From Alphaproteobacteria bacterium (GTDB taxonomy: Bacteria; Pseudomonadota; Alphaproteobacteria; JAGPBS01): DNA of 50,275 nt. The translations under genes and the position numbers were made by a program. This document shows, piece after piece, positions 28,401 through 36,630 of this stretch (positions are counted from its first letter, which is position 1; every line of letters starts with the position of its first letter). The notes beneath the pieces were generated by a model. The model ran no database searches. It was not told where the DNA came from and saw only the letters and a list, made by a program, of their open reading frames with translations. The stretch is taken from contig JAGPBS010000007.1 in assembly GCA_018063245.1 (NCBI GenBank), positions 1-50,275 of the forward strand, read 5' to 3'.

Positions 28401-29420
28401 TTACGATCGTGAACTCAGCTGCTCCCTCTCAACCGACTTAAACAAGGCGGTAATGTTTCCTTCACCAAGGCCTTTTGCGCCTCTACGCTCAATCAATTCA
28501 AAGAAAATGGGGCCGAGCAATTCTTTGGTAAAAATCTGAAGCAAATAATGACGCGCACTATCATCCCCATCCAAAAGCAAATTATGTTTTTGCAAATAAG
28601 CAATGTCTTCGCCATGATTCATCAGTCTTTCCTTGAGATCTTGGTAATAGCTCTCAGGCGTTGGCTGAAAAGCAACGCCCTTCTGCTGAAATTCCGTCAC
28701 AGCATGAACAATATTCTTTGTTTCAAAAGCTACATGCTGAAGCCCCTCGCCTTGAAAGCGATCTAGAAAAGAATTGATCTGCGAGGAAGCATCACGACTG
28801 CGAGACAAAACAAACTGTAAATCTGAATCCCCAAGCCTGAAAGAAGTTGTTTCAAAAGATGTTTTTGCCCCGAATATCTCAAAATCTTGCTGGGCTGTAA
28901 AACCCATCACTTTTTCAAGAAAATCCTTATGCTTTTCAAAATGATCTTTGAAGATATTAAAAGCCAAATGATCAATGCTGCACAGATTCCCAAGTCTAAA
29001 GTCATAAGATTTATGGAAACAAGATTCAATCTGTTTCTGATGCCTCTCATCCAGAAAATAAAAAATAACATCTCCAATACCAACAATGCCATCAAGTGAA
29101 AACAATTCTCCGATACGATGAGCTGGCGCAGCTACAGCTCCTTTCTTGAGGGCTTCGGCATAAGCATTGATTGCATTATCAACCTTAAGGCCAATTGCAC
29201 AAATACCTGCTTGATGCGTTGACTCAAAAGCAGTTTTAAAATGATCTTCTTCATTCACATGAAAACAAAGAACATCATTAGCTTGATAGGCCTTTACATT
29301 ACCTTGACTTAAAAAATCAACCGGATTTAAAGATATTTTAGAAAAGAGAGACTCAAGATTTTCGCAGCTACCTGCGAACTCCAGAAAAAAAACTGACTGA
29401 ATAGAAAGTGGATTTAACAT
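28401..29420 (-). CDS. hpd: 4-Hydroxyphenylpyruvate dioxygenase
   Basis: Non-haem iron enzyme that converts 4-hydroxyphenylpyruvate to homogentisate in tyrosine breakdown. The 339 residues form two VOC domains. The three iron ligands are visible in order: His in SIDHLAF, His in GLQHVAF and Glu in FFELIERRG. The C-terminal GLGEGNITALFKSVEREQ is the family hallmark. No homogentisate dioxygenase or other tyrosine-pathway gene is in the window. No good ribosome binding site lies before ATG 29420. It diverges from the arginase gene across 75 bases. Confidence 0.92.
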   Translation of the reverse strand: MLNPLSIQSVFFLEFAGSCENLESLFSKISLNPVDFLSQGNVKAYQANDVLCFHVNEEDHFKTAFESTHQAGICAIGLKVDNAINAYAEALKKGAVAAPAHRIGELFSLDGIVGIGDVIFYFLDERHQKQIESCFHKSYDFRLGNLCSIDHLAFNIFKDHFEKHKDFLEKVMGFTAQQDFEIFGAKTSFETTSFRLGDSDLQFVLSRSRDASSQINSFLDRFQGEGLQHVAFETKNIVHAVTEFQQKGVAFQPTPESYYQDLKERLMNHGEDIAYLQKHNLLLDGDDSARHYLLQIFTKELLGPIFFELIERRGAKGLGEGNITALFKSVEREQLSSRS

Positions 29421-29495
29421 TTTATGATGACTTTATTTTTATAATAGGGATAATAGCAGATATAGCACCTTTGTATTGTAAATGGAATCCTCAAC

Positions 29496-30407
29496 ATGTC
29501 TAGTCAAATTTCAACCCTTATTGAAAAAGCAACAAATCTGAAAGATGCTTTTGAACCCATTGGTTGCGCTCAGAGTTTTGGCGCAAAATATCTGGAAACA
29601 CAATTTGGCCCTGCTGCGATTTTACCCCAAAATTTGATTATCAATTGTGAGTGTGATCCGGAGATCTCTCTTGCAGAACGCCTTACAAATTCAACTGAAC
29701 GAGACATCTTATTTTCTTATTTTCAAGAAGTTGGCGATAAGGTTGAGACAATTTTGAGTCAGCAAAAAAGACCTCTGGTGATTGGCGGCGATCATTCTTT
29801 ATCAATCGCCACAGTCTCTGGTTTCAAAAAACATCACCCCTCCTCAGATATTGCTCTTGTTTGGGTTGATGCTCATCTTGATTCACATACGCCAGAAACA
29901 AGTCCGTCTCAGAATTTACATGGAATGCCACTGGCTGTTTTAATGGGACATGGCCATAAGGACCTTTGTAATCTCTATGAGCTTGGGACAAAATTAAAGC
30001 CTGAGAACCTATTCATTATTGGCGCACGCTCATACGAGCAAGGAGAGTTTGACCTTCTTAAAAAATTAAATGTACGCGTTTATTTTAAAGAAGAAGTTGA
30101 TAGCCGCGGCTTTGAGAATTGCTTTGCAGAAATTCTCTCTATTCTCTCTCAGAAAGCGCTGCCATTTGCTGTAAGTCTTGATTTAGATGTTATGGATCCT
30201 TCATTTGGATCAGGCTTTGGATCGCCAGAAGCAGGTGGAATCTCTCCTGATGAGTTATATTCAATTATGGAGAAGCTTTCTCTTGAGACTTTGTGTAAAA
30301 TGGTAGAAATTGTAGAATATAATCCGACACTCGACGAAGAAGGAAAAACAAAAAATGTCATCACCAACCTCATCAACCATCTCACACATGCACGATCATC
30401 TCTCTAA
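29496..30407 (+). CDS. rocF: Arginase
   Basis: Ureohydrolase with two Mn ions that hydrolyses arginine to ornithine and urea. Metal-ligand motifs are intact: GGDHS with His100, DAHLDSH with Asp125, His127 and Asp129, and SLDLDVMDP with Asp229 and Asp231. The 303-residue length is typical for bacterial arginases. Agmatinase or formimidoylglutamase are the alternatives within the family; the overlapping ornithine aminotransferase gene favours arginase. The ribosome binding site is weak. The 3' end overlaps the next gene by 53 bases. Confidence 0.88.
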   Translation: MSSQISTLIEKATNLKDAFEPIGCAQSFGAKYLETQFGPAAILPQNLIINCECDPEISLAERLTNSTERDILFSYFQEVGDKVETILSQQKRPLVIGGDHSLSIATVSGFKKHHPSSDIALVWVDAHLDSHTPETSPSQNLHGMPLAVLMGHGHKDLCNLYELGTKLKPENLFIIGARSYEQGEFDLLKKLNVRVYFKEEVDSRGFENCFAEILSILSQKALPFAVSLDLDVMDPSFGSGFGSPEAGGISPDELYSIMEKLSLETLCKMVEIVEYNPTLDEEGKTKNVITNLINHLTHARSSL

Positions 30408-31605
30408 GTCACTCGAGATTATTGAAGCAGAATCACATTATTGCGCCCATAACTACCACCCTCTTCCCGTTGTGATTGACCACGGACAAGGTGTTTGGCT
30501 TTATGATGTTGAAGGTCGCAAATATCTTGATATGATGTCAGCTTATTCTGCCGTGAGTCATGGGCATAGTCATCCTGAGCTTGTCAAAGTTGCGCAAGAT
30601 CAAATTGCCAAACTTTGCATCACCTCAAGAGCCTTTTACACAAGTAAACTTGGTCCTTTCTTAGCCAAAATCTGCACCCTATCAGGATTGGATATGGCAT
30701 TGCCGATGAACACAGGCGCAGAAGCTGTTGAAACAGCTATCAAAGCCTCACGACTCTGGGGATATGAAGTTAAAAAAATACCGGAAGGCAAGGCTGAGAT
30801 TATTGTTGCTACAAACAATTTCCATGGCAGAACAACCACGATTGTTGGATTTGCTTCTGAAGAAATTTCAAGACACCATTTTGGCCCTTTCACACCTGGT
30901 TTTATCCAGGTTCCTTTTGGTGATATTGATGCGATTAAAAAAGCAATCACGCCTCATACATGCGCTGTTCTTTTTGAACCAATGCAAGGTGAAGCCGGCA
31001 TTATGATTCCGGATGCAAACTTTCTCAAAGAACTCAGAGCCATCTGCGATCAAAACCGTGTTTTGATGATTCTTGATGAGGTTCAAACAGGCCTTGGGCG
31101 CACAGGCAAACTCTTTGCTTTTGAGCATGCGAATATCCGCCCAGATGGATTGATTCTTGGCAAAGCCTTAGGTGGCGGGATTTTGCCTGTTTCTGTTTTT
31201 GTTGGGAAGAAGGAAATCCTCTCTCTTTTCACTGCAGGATCGCATGGATCTACTTTTGGTGGGAATCCTCTTGCAGCAACAATTGGTCTTAAAGCGCTTG
31301 AACTCATCGAAGAATTGAAACTTGTTGAAAACTCTGCTAAAATGGGACATTACTTTAAAGAACAGATTTTGGCACTAGACTCTCCAGTCATCACCGAAAT
31401 CAGAGCAGCAGGTCTTTGGATTGGTGTTGATCTTGATCCGGCTAAGATTACAGGGCGTCAATTTGCAGAAAGGCTTCTAAAGAAGGGCATTCTGACCAAA
31501 GATACACGCAAGCAGACACTCCGTTTTGCACCGCCGCTCATTATCACAAAAGCTGAAATCGATCTTGCCATCACAGCTATGGCTGAGGTATTGAAAGACA
31601 TTTAA
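30355..31605 (+). CDS. rocD: Ornithine aminotransferase
   Basis: Pyridoxal-phosphate enzyme of class III that transfers the delta-amino group of ornithine to 2-oxoglutarate, giving glutamate semialdehyde. The 416 residues contain NTGAEAVETAIKASR, the cofactor aspartate region ILDEVQTGLGRTGK, and the Schiff-base Lys270 in LGKALGGG. GNPLAATIGLKAL follows. ATG 30355 has AAGGA about ten bases upstream; an ATG 11 codons on has none. The 53-base overlap with arginase suggests coupled expression of the two steps of arginine use. Confidence 0.92.
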   Translation: MSSPTSSTISHMHDHLSKSLEIIEAESHYCAHNYHPLPVVIDHGQGVWLYDVEGRKYLDMMSAYSAVSHGHSHPELVKVAQDQIAKLCITSRAFYTSKLGPFLAKICTLSGLDMALPMNTGAEAVETAIKASRLWGYEVKKIPEGKAEIIVATNNFHGRTTTIVGFASEEISRHHFGPFTPGFIQVPFGDIDAIKKAITPHTCAVLFEPMQGEAGIMIPDANFLKELRAICDQNRVLMILDEVQTGLGRTGKLFAFEHANIRPDGLILGKALGGGILPVSVFVGKKEILSLFTAGSHGSTFGGNPLAATIGLKALELIEELKLVENSAKMGHYFKEQILALDSPVITEIRAAGLWIGVDLDPAKITGRQFAERLLKKGILTKDTRKQTLRFAPPLIITKAEIDLAITAMAEVLKDI

Positions 31606-31608
31606 CCC

Positions 31609-33786
31609 ATGATCACGCCTGAAGAACTCGTTTCCCGTATCAAAGCCTATGATGAACAAGCCGATGCTGAAGTTCTGTTAAAAGCTTACGACTATGCTCA
31701 GGAAAAACATTCTAAGCAAATTCGCTCATCCGGTGAACCATACTTTTCACATCCGCTTGCTGTTGCTGGCATTTTAGCGGAAATGCGCTTAGACACCGCA
31801 TCAATCATCACAGCTCTTTTACATGATGTTGTTGAAGATACAGAAGCCAGCATTGAAGAAGTTGAGAAGCTCTTTGGCCCTTCAATCGCAAAGCTTGTTG
31901 ATGGTGTTACAAAACTCACAAAGCTAGAGCACCAGAGCGATGATACAAGCCAAGCTGAAAATTTCCGGAAACTTGTTCTGGCTATGTCAAAGGACATTCG
32001 TGTTCTGCTGGTGAAACTGGCTGATCGCCTGCACAATATGCGGACACTTCACTTCATTAAAAATCCACTCAAGCGCGCGCGGATTGCCCGTGAAACACTT
32101 GAGATCTACGCTCCCCTTGCAGAGCGTATTGGTATCCAAAAAATGAAGGACGAATTACAGGATCTCGCTTTTGATGTTTTGAATCCTGAAGCACGCGAAT
32201 CAATTTTAAACCGCCTCTCTTTTCTCAACAAAGAGCGAGGCGATCTCATTGAAAAGATTATCAAAGAGATTGAAGAAACCTTTAAAGACAATGGTCTTCA
32301 TAACTTTGTGGTTCAGGGCAGACAGAAATCAGCCTACTCCATGTGGGAAAAGATGCAAAAAAAGAACGTCACTTTTGAGCAAATCTCTGACATCATGGCC
32401 TTTCGTGTTATTGTTGAAAAAATTGAAGATTGCTATCAAGCTTTAGGAATTGCGCATAGTTCATACTCCGTTGTGCCTGGTCGCTTTAAAGATTACATTT
32501 CAACACCAAAGAAAAATGGCTACCGCTCTATTCATACAGCCGTCATTGGTCCATTCCAGCACAAGATTGAAATGCAGATCCGGACCTTTGAAATGCATGA
32601 GATCGCTGAGCTTGGTGTTGCCGCTCACTGGGGATATAAACAATCTCACGAACCTGGTAAGCACAAAGACTATGAGTGGATCCGTGAAATTTTGGACATC
32701 ATGGAAAATGCTCAAAAGCCTGAAGAATTTTTGGAACACACAAAACTTGAACTGTTCCAAGATCAAGTTTTTTGCTTCACCCCCAAAGGCGTTCTGATTT
32801 CATTACCCGTTGGAGCAACGCCAGTTGACTTTGCTTACGCCGTTCACTCTCAGCTTGGGGATAGATGCGTTGGCGTCAAAATCAATGGACGCATGATGCC
32901 TCTAAGGACTCTTCTTGAAAATGGGGATCAGGTTGAGATTCTCACCTCAAAAACACAAATGCCTTCTCCTGCTTGGGAACGCTTTGTGGTTACAGGAAAA
33001 GCAAAAGCGCGTATCCGCAAATTTATCAGAACACAGCAAAAAGATCAATATATCAGCCTCGGTAAAGCAATGATTCAAAAGCTTTTCCGTGAAGAGGGAT
33101 ATGATTTTACAGAAAAAGCCATCGATGGTGTTTTAACGAAATTAAAACTCCCTAAAGCTGAAGATGTCTATGCCAATATTGGATCCGGTATTCTGTCTGC
33201 CCGTGAAGTTTTTCATGCCATTTTCCCTGGACATAAAACAAAAGTTAAAGATCTTGAACAGCTCAAAGATGATATTCATATGGGCTCTGAGCCTGACAAG
33301 GACTCGCAAAAATCTGGCACAAGAAAAAGGCATGCTTTACCCCTGAAGGGGCTCATTCCTGATATGGCTTACCATTTTGCCAAATGCTGCCACCCCCTAC
33401 CCGGCGATCGGATTGTTGGCATTATCACAACAGGCAAAGGCGTGACGATCCACACGATTGATTGCGATACACTCGAAAATTACACAAATGTTCCTGAAAG
33501 ATGGATCGATGTCGAATGGGACAAAAAACAAATTGAAAACATTGGATTTGTTGGTAGAATTGTCATTTCTGTTGCAAACCAAGTTGGGAATCTGGGTACT
33601 TTATCAACAATCATCGGCAAGAATGGCGGGAATATCACGAACATCAAAATCGTCAATAGAAGTGTTGATTTCTTTGACATTCTCATTGATGTCGTCGTGC
33701 CAGATAACAGGGTTCTTTCTAATATCATGGCGGCCTTACGCGCCACACCCATTATTACGTCAGTTGAGAGAATGAGAGGCAAATAA
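31609..33786 (+). CDS. rsh: Bifunctional (p)ppGpp synthetase/hydrolase
   Basis: Stringent-response enzyme, 725 residues, that makes and degrades (p)ppGpp. The hydrolase domain is intact, with His48 in FSHP and HDVVED (72-77). The synthetase domain contains RFKDYISTPKKNGYRSIHT (in its parts) and EMQIRTFEMHEIAE; the RFKD form is that of bifunctional Rel/SpoT enzymes, not RelA. TGS follows at about 385-445 (CFTPKGVLISLPVGATPVDFA, read in part), then the zinc-finger-like CCHPLPGD and a C-terminal ACT domain. It begins three bases after rocD and overlaps acpS by one base. Gene name could also be spoT. Confidence 0.95.
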   Translation: MITPEELVSRIKAYDEQADAEVLLKAYDYAQEKHSKQIRSSGEPYFSHPLAVAGILAEMRLDTASIITALLHDVVEDTEASIEEVEKLFGPSIAKLVDGVTKLTKLEHQSDDTSQAENFRKLVLAMSKDIRVLLVKLADRLHNMRTLHFIKNPLKRARIARETLEIYAPLAERIGIQKMKDELQDLAFDVLNPEARESILNRLSFLNKERGDLIEKIIKEIEETFKDNGLHNFVVQGRQKSAYSMWEKMQKKNVTFEQISDIMAFRVIVEKIEDCYQALGIAHSSYSVVPGRFKDYISTPKKNGYRSIHTAVIGPFQHKIEMQIRTFEMHEIAELGVAAHWGYKQSHEPGKHKDYEWIREILDIMENAQKPEEFLEHTKLELFQDQVFCFTPKGVLISLPVGATPVDFAYAVHSQLGDRCVGVKINGRMMPLRTLLENGDQVEILTSKTQMPSPAWERFVVTGKAKARIRKFIRTQQKDQYISLGKAMIQKLFREEGYDFTEKAIDGVLTKLKLPKAEDVYANIGSGILSAREVFHAIFPGHKTKVKDLEQLKDDIHMGSEPDKDSQKSGTRKRHALPLKGLIPDMAYHFAKCCHPLPGDRIVGIITTGKGVTIHTIDCDTLENYTNVPERWIDVEWDKKQIENIGFVGRIVISVANQVGNLGTLSTIIGKNGGNITNIKIVNRSVDFFDILIDVVVPDNRVLSNIMAALRATPIITSVERMRGK

Positions 33787-34196
33787 TGATTCTCGGCATT
33801 GGCACAGATTTGGTTCATATTGACCGTATCCGAAAAATTCAGGAGCGCAAACCTGGGCTTTTTTCTAAGAAAATCTTCACCAAAACAGAGCGCGATTATT
33901 GCGATGGAAAATTTGACCCGGCCATTAGTTATGCCTCACGCTATGCCGCAAAAGAAGCTGTTCTGAAAGCTTTAGGATATGGTATGAGAGAGGGTGTTTC
34001 TTGGCAAGACATTGAGATTGTAAACGATGACTTAGGAAAACCAGAACTCACTTTATCAAAAAATATCTTGGCAATTGCTGAAAAGAGATTTAATCTTTCT
34101 AATAAATTAATCAAGATCGACTTATCTTTAACAAACGAACGAGAATATGCACTTGCATTTGTCGTTATATCCTGTATGAATATGACATCAGATTAA
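33786..34196 (+). CDS. acpS: Holo-[acyl-carrier-protein] synthase
   Basis: Transfers the phosphopantetheine arm from CoA to acyl carrier protein. The 136 residues contain ILGIGTDLVHIDRI with the Mg ligand Asp8, the FTKTERDYC segment and the second signature RYAAKEAVLKALGYG with its Glu. The start overlaps the rsh stop by one base (TAATG). Order rsh-acpS-lepB is usual in Alphaproteobacteria. Confidence 0.94.
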   Translation: MILGIGTDLVHIDRIRKIQERKPGLFSKKIFTKTERDYCDGKFDPAISYASRYAAKEAVLKALGYGMREGVSWQDIEIVNDDLGKPELTLSKNILAIAEKRFNLSNKLIKIDLSLTNEREYALAFVVISCMNMTSD

Positions 34197-34219
34197 CAGA
34201 AATAAGATTAGGAAAACAT

Positions 34220-34936
34220 ATGAAAGCCTTAAGTGAAACCGTTAAAACAATTATTATTGCCCTCTTTTTAGCACTCCTTTTCAGAAGCTTTGCGTTTGAA
34301 CCATACACTGTTCCAACTGGCTCGATGATTCCAGAAATTGATATTGGAGATCACCTCTTCGTTTCAAAATATGCTTATGGCTACAGCCGTTACTCATTCC
34401 CTTTCAGCTTACCAATCATTGAAGGCAGAGCCTTTCATAAATTACCATCTATTGGTGATGTGGTTGTCTTTAAGCTGCCGAAAGATACTGAATCAAATTA
34501 CATCAAAAGAATTGTGGGTCTTCCTGGTGATAAAATTCAAGTTCAACGGGGTGTTCTCTACATCAATGGCAATCCTGCAAAACTTGAAAAAGTTGAAGAT
34601 TATCAGTTTGATGATGGCTCAGGACAAAAGAAAACAATGTATCTTGAAACATTACCAAATGGCGTGAAACATCATATTTTACAAGATGATATCTATAGCC
34701 CACAACAAAACACAGGAATTTACGAAGTGCCGTTAGGGCATGTGTTCGGTATGGGTGATAATCGTGATAATTCCAAAGACTCTCGTTTTCTTGATGATGT
34801 CGGTTATATACCAGAAGAAAACCTCATTGGTAGAGCAGAGCTTTTCTTTTTCTCTATCAAACCGGGCGATAGTTACTGGCCACAAGATTTGAAAGAGCGT
34901 ATTCGCTTCGATAGAATCCTGAAAAAAGTCGACTAA
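34220..34936 (+). CDS. lepB: Signal peptidase I
   Basis: Membrane serine protease that removes signal peptides from exported proteins. One N-terminal helix (residues about 9-22) is followed by the catalytic Ser35 in PTGSMIPEI and Lys96 in YIKRIVGLPGD, and the C-terminal box GMGDNRDNSKDSR. The 238 residues are typical of alphaproteobacterial LepB with a single anchor. A clear terminator follows, so rsh-acpS-lepB ends here; rnc and era, often next in this class, are absent. Confidence 0.95.
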   Translation: MKALSETVKTIIIALFLALLFRSFAFEPYTVPTGSMIPEIDIGDHLFVSKYAYGYSRYSFPFSLPIIEGRAFHKLPSIGDVVVFKLPKDTESNYIKRIVGLPGDKIQVQRGVLYINGNPAKLEKVEDYQFDDGSGQKKTMYLETLPNGVKHHILQDDIYSPQQNTGIYEVPLGHVFGMGDNRDNSKDSRFLDDVGYIPEENLIGRAELFFFSIKPGDSYWPQDLKERIRFDRILKKVD

Positions 34937-34952
34937 GAGACATTTCAAACAA

Positions 34953-34990
34953 GGTTCCTCTTATAACGGAGGAACCCTTTGTATTTTTAA
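34953..34990 (+). terminator. Rho-independent terminator after lepB
   Basis: The stem GGTTCCTC (34953-34960) pairs perfectly with GAGGAACC (34969-34976) over an eight-base loop, followed by the T-rich CTTTGTATTTTT. It separates lepB from purA. Confidence 0.65.
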
Positions 34991-35008
34991 ACAAAGGACC
35001 TTTTTAAC

Positions 35009-36289
35009 ATGACACAAACGAATCAAACAATTATTGGCCTTTCTTGGGGCGATGAAGGCAAAGGCAAGATTGTCGATGTTTTGGCTGAAAAAGTGGATTA
35101 CGTTGTTCGCTTCCAAGGCGGACACAATGCAGGCCATACACTTGTCATTGGTGATCAAGTTTTAAAATTAAGTCTTGTTCCTTCTGGGATTGCCCGCAAG
35201 GGAGTTCGATCCGTTATCGGAAATGGCGTTGTGCTAGACCCATGGTACTTCAAAGAAGAAGTAACGCGTCTGAAACAAGCGGGGATCGATGTTTCACCTG
35301 AAAGACTCCATTTATCAGACACTTTGCCTTTTATTCTTCCATTCCATAAAACTCTCGATCAGCTTAAAGAACGCAAAGCTGGCGATCAGAAAATTGGCAC
35401 AACAGGCAGAGGTATTGGTCCTGCTTACGAAGATAAAGTTGGGCGTCGCTCTATTTATTTGATGGATCTTAAAGATGAAAAACGCCTTGAAGCCAAGCTT
35501 GAGAGTCTTGCTTTTCAGCACAACCCATTCTTATTATCCTGCGGTGAAAAAGCAATTGATGTCCCTGCGCTCATGGCTGACTTAAAATCAATCGCAGACT
35601 TTATCCTACCTTATGAAACATGTGTTTGGAAACTCCTTGAAAAAGCTGAGAAAGAGAATAAACGTGTTCTATTTGAAGGCGCTCAAGGAATCTTGCTTGA
35701 TAATGATTTTGGCACACTCCCTTATGTAACCTCATCCAACACATTGCCAGCGCAAATTCCTCTTGGCACAGGTGCTTCAATCAAACAAATTGGTCACGTA
35801 ATGGGTGTTTTAAAAGCCTATGTAACGCGTGTTGGTGAAGGCCCATTCCCAACCGAACTCTTCAATGAAGAAGGCTCTTACATTGCAAAGCAAGGTCATG
35901 AATTTGGCACAGTGACAGGCCGGCCTCGCCGATGCGGATGGTTTGATGCTGTTCTTGCGCGTCAAGCGATTCGAGTCTCCTCTGTTGATTCCATCATTAT
36001 CACAAAACTTGATGTACTTGATGGTATGAAAGACGTTAAAATCTGCACACACTATATGGTTGGCAATCAAAAATTTGACCATTTCTCTTATGATCCATCA
36101 CTCTGGTCTCGCCTTGAACCTATTTATGAAACACTCCCAGGCTGGAGCGAACCAACAGCTCACGTGAAAAGTTTCGACCAACTCCCTGAAAATGCGAAGA
36201 CATTCGTGAATCGGATAGGCACTCTGTGCGGCGTTCCGATTCAGATGATCTCAACTGGCCCTGATCGCGATGATGTGATTGCTCTGTGA
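35009..36289 (+). CDS. purA: Adenylosuccinate synthase
   Basis: Joins IMP and aspartate using GTP, the first step from IMP to AMP. The 426 residues have the P-loop-like SWGDEGKGKIVD near the N-terminus, the catalytic His in GGHNAGHT, QKIGTTGRGIGPAYEDK (in parts), and VTGRPRRCGWFD. Length and motifs are complete. It is a monocistronic gene between a terminator and a repeat-bearing spacer. Keeping purine synthesis would suggest limited dependence on a host for nucleotides, though one gene does not prove the pathway. Confidence 0.96.
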   Translation: MTQTNQTIIGLSWGDEGKGKIVDVLAEKVDYVVRFQGGHNAGHTLVIGDQVLKLSLVPSGIARKGVRSVIGNGVVLDPWYFKEEVTRLKQAGIDVSPERLHLSDTLPFILPFHKTLDQLKERKAGDQKIGTTGRGIGPAYEDKVGRRSIYLMDLKDEKRLEAKLESLAFQHNPFLLSCGEKAIDVPALMADLKSIADFILPYETCVWKLLEKAEKENKRVLFEGAQGILLDNDFGTLPYVTSSNTLPAQIPLGTGASIKQIGHVMGVLKAYVTRVGEGPFPTELFNEEGSYIAKQGHEFGTVTGRPRRCGWFDAVLARQAIRVSSVDSIIITKLDVLDGMKDVKICTHYMVGNQKFDHFSYDPSLWSRLEPIYETLPGWSEPTAHVKSFDQLPENAKTFVNRIGTLCGVPIQMISTGPDRDDVIAL

Positions 36290-36356
36290 TGAAACACAAG
36301 ACCAAGTTACAATTAAAGCATTCACCTTCATCATTCCAAACCTAATTAACAGGTAC

Positions 36357-36505
36357 CGTCATTCAGAGCCACCTCCATAAGAGGTGGCACCTGTCCCGCC
36401 GAAGCTTTAGCGTAGGAGGATGGAATCTCATCAATGTAAATACTAAGAACATTCTTATTGATATATCGCAGAGACTCCACGGGCCTTTCGGCCCTCTGAG
36501 TTACG
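36357..36505. repeat. Composite palindromic repeat between purA and secD
   Basis: Within the 341-base gene-free spacer 36290-36630. It opens CGTCATTCAGAGCCACCTCC and ends CTCTGAGTTACG, as in the copies at 14390 and 28264, but about 30 bases are added after the first hairpin (36389-36421, CCCGCCGAAGCTTTAGCG..GGAGGAT), itself a separate palindromic unit. The right half has the hairpin GGGCC TTTC GGCCC near 36481-36494. The rest of the spacer shows no gene; the short peptide frame over it is a by-product of the repeat. Confidence 0.7.
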
Positions 36506-36630
36506 CACTTGGCGAGTAACTGTTTTAAACAAACTCTCATCTTTGCACTTGTGGCAATACTAAGAAGAGATTATACTGCTGTCATTACCATGTGTTCTGC
36601 CTAATAAATAAAAGATAAGTGAGGTCTCTC

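Noticed and set aside
36346-36540. 64-codon minus-strand ORF with the peptide SYAKASAGQ
   Set aside because: This peptide is the usual translation of a common intergenic palindrome and does not indicate a gene.
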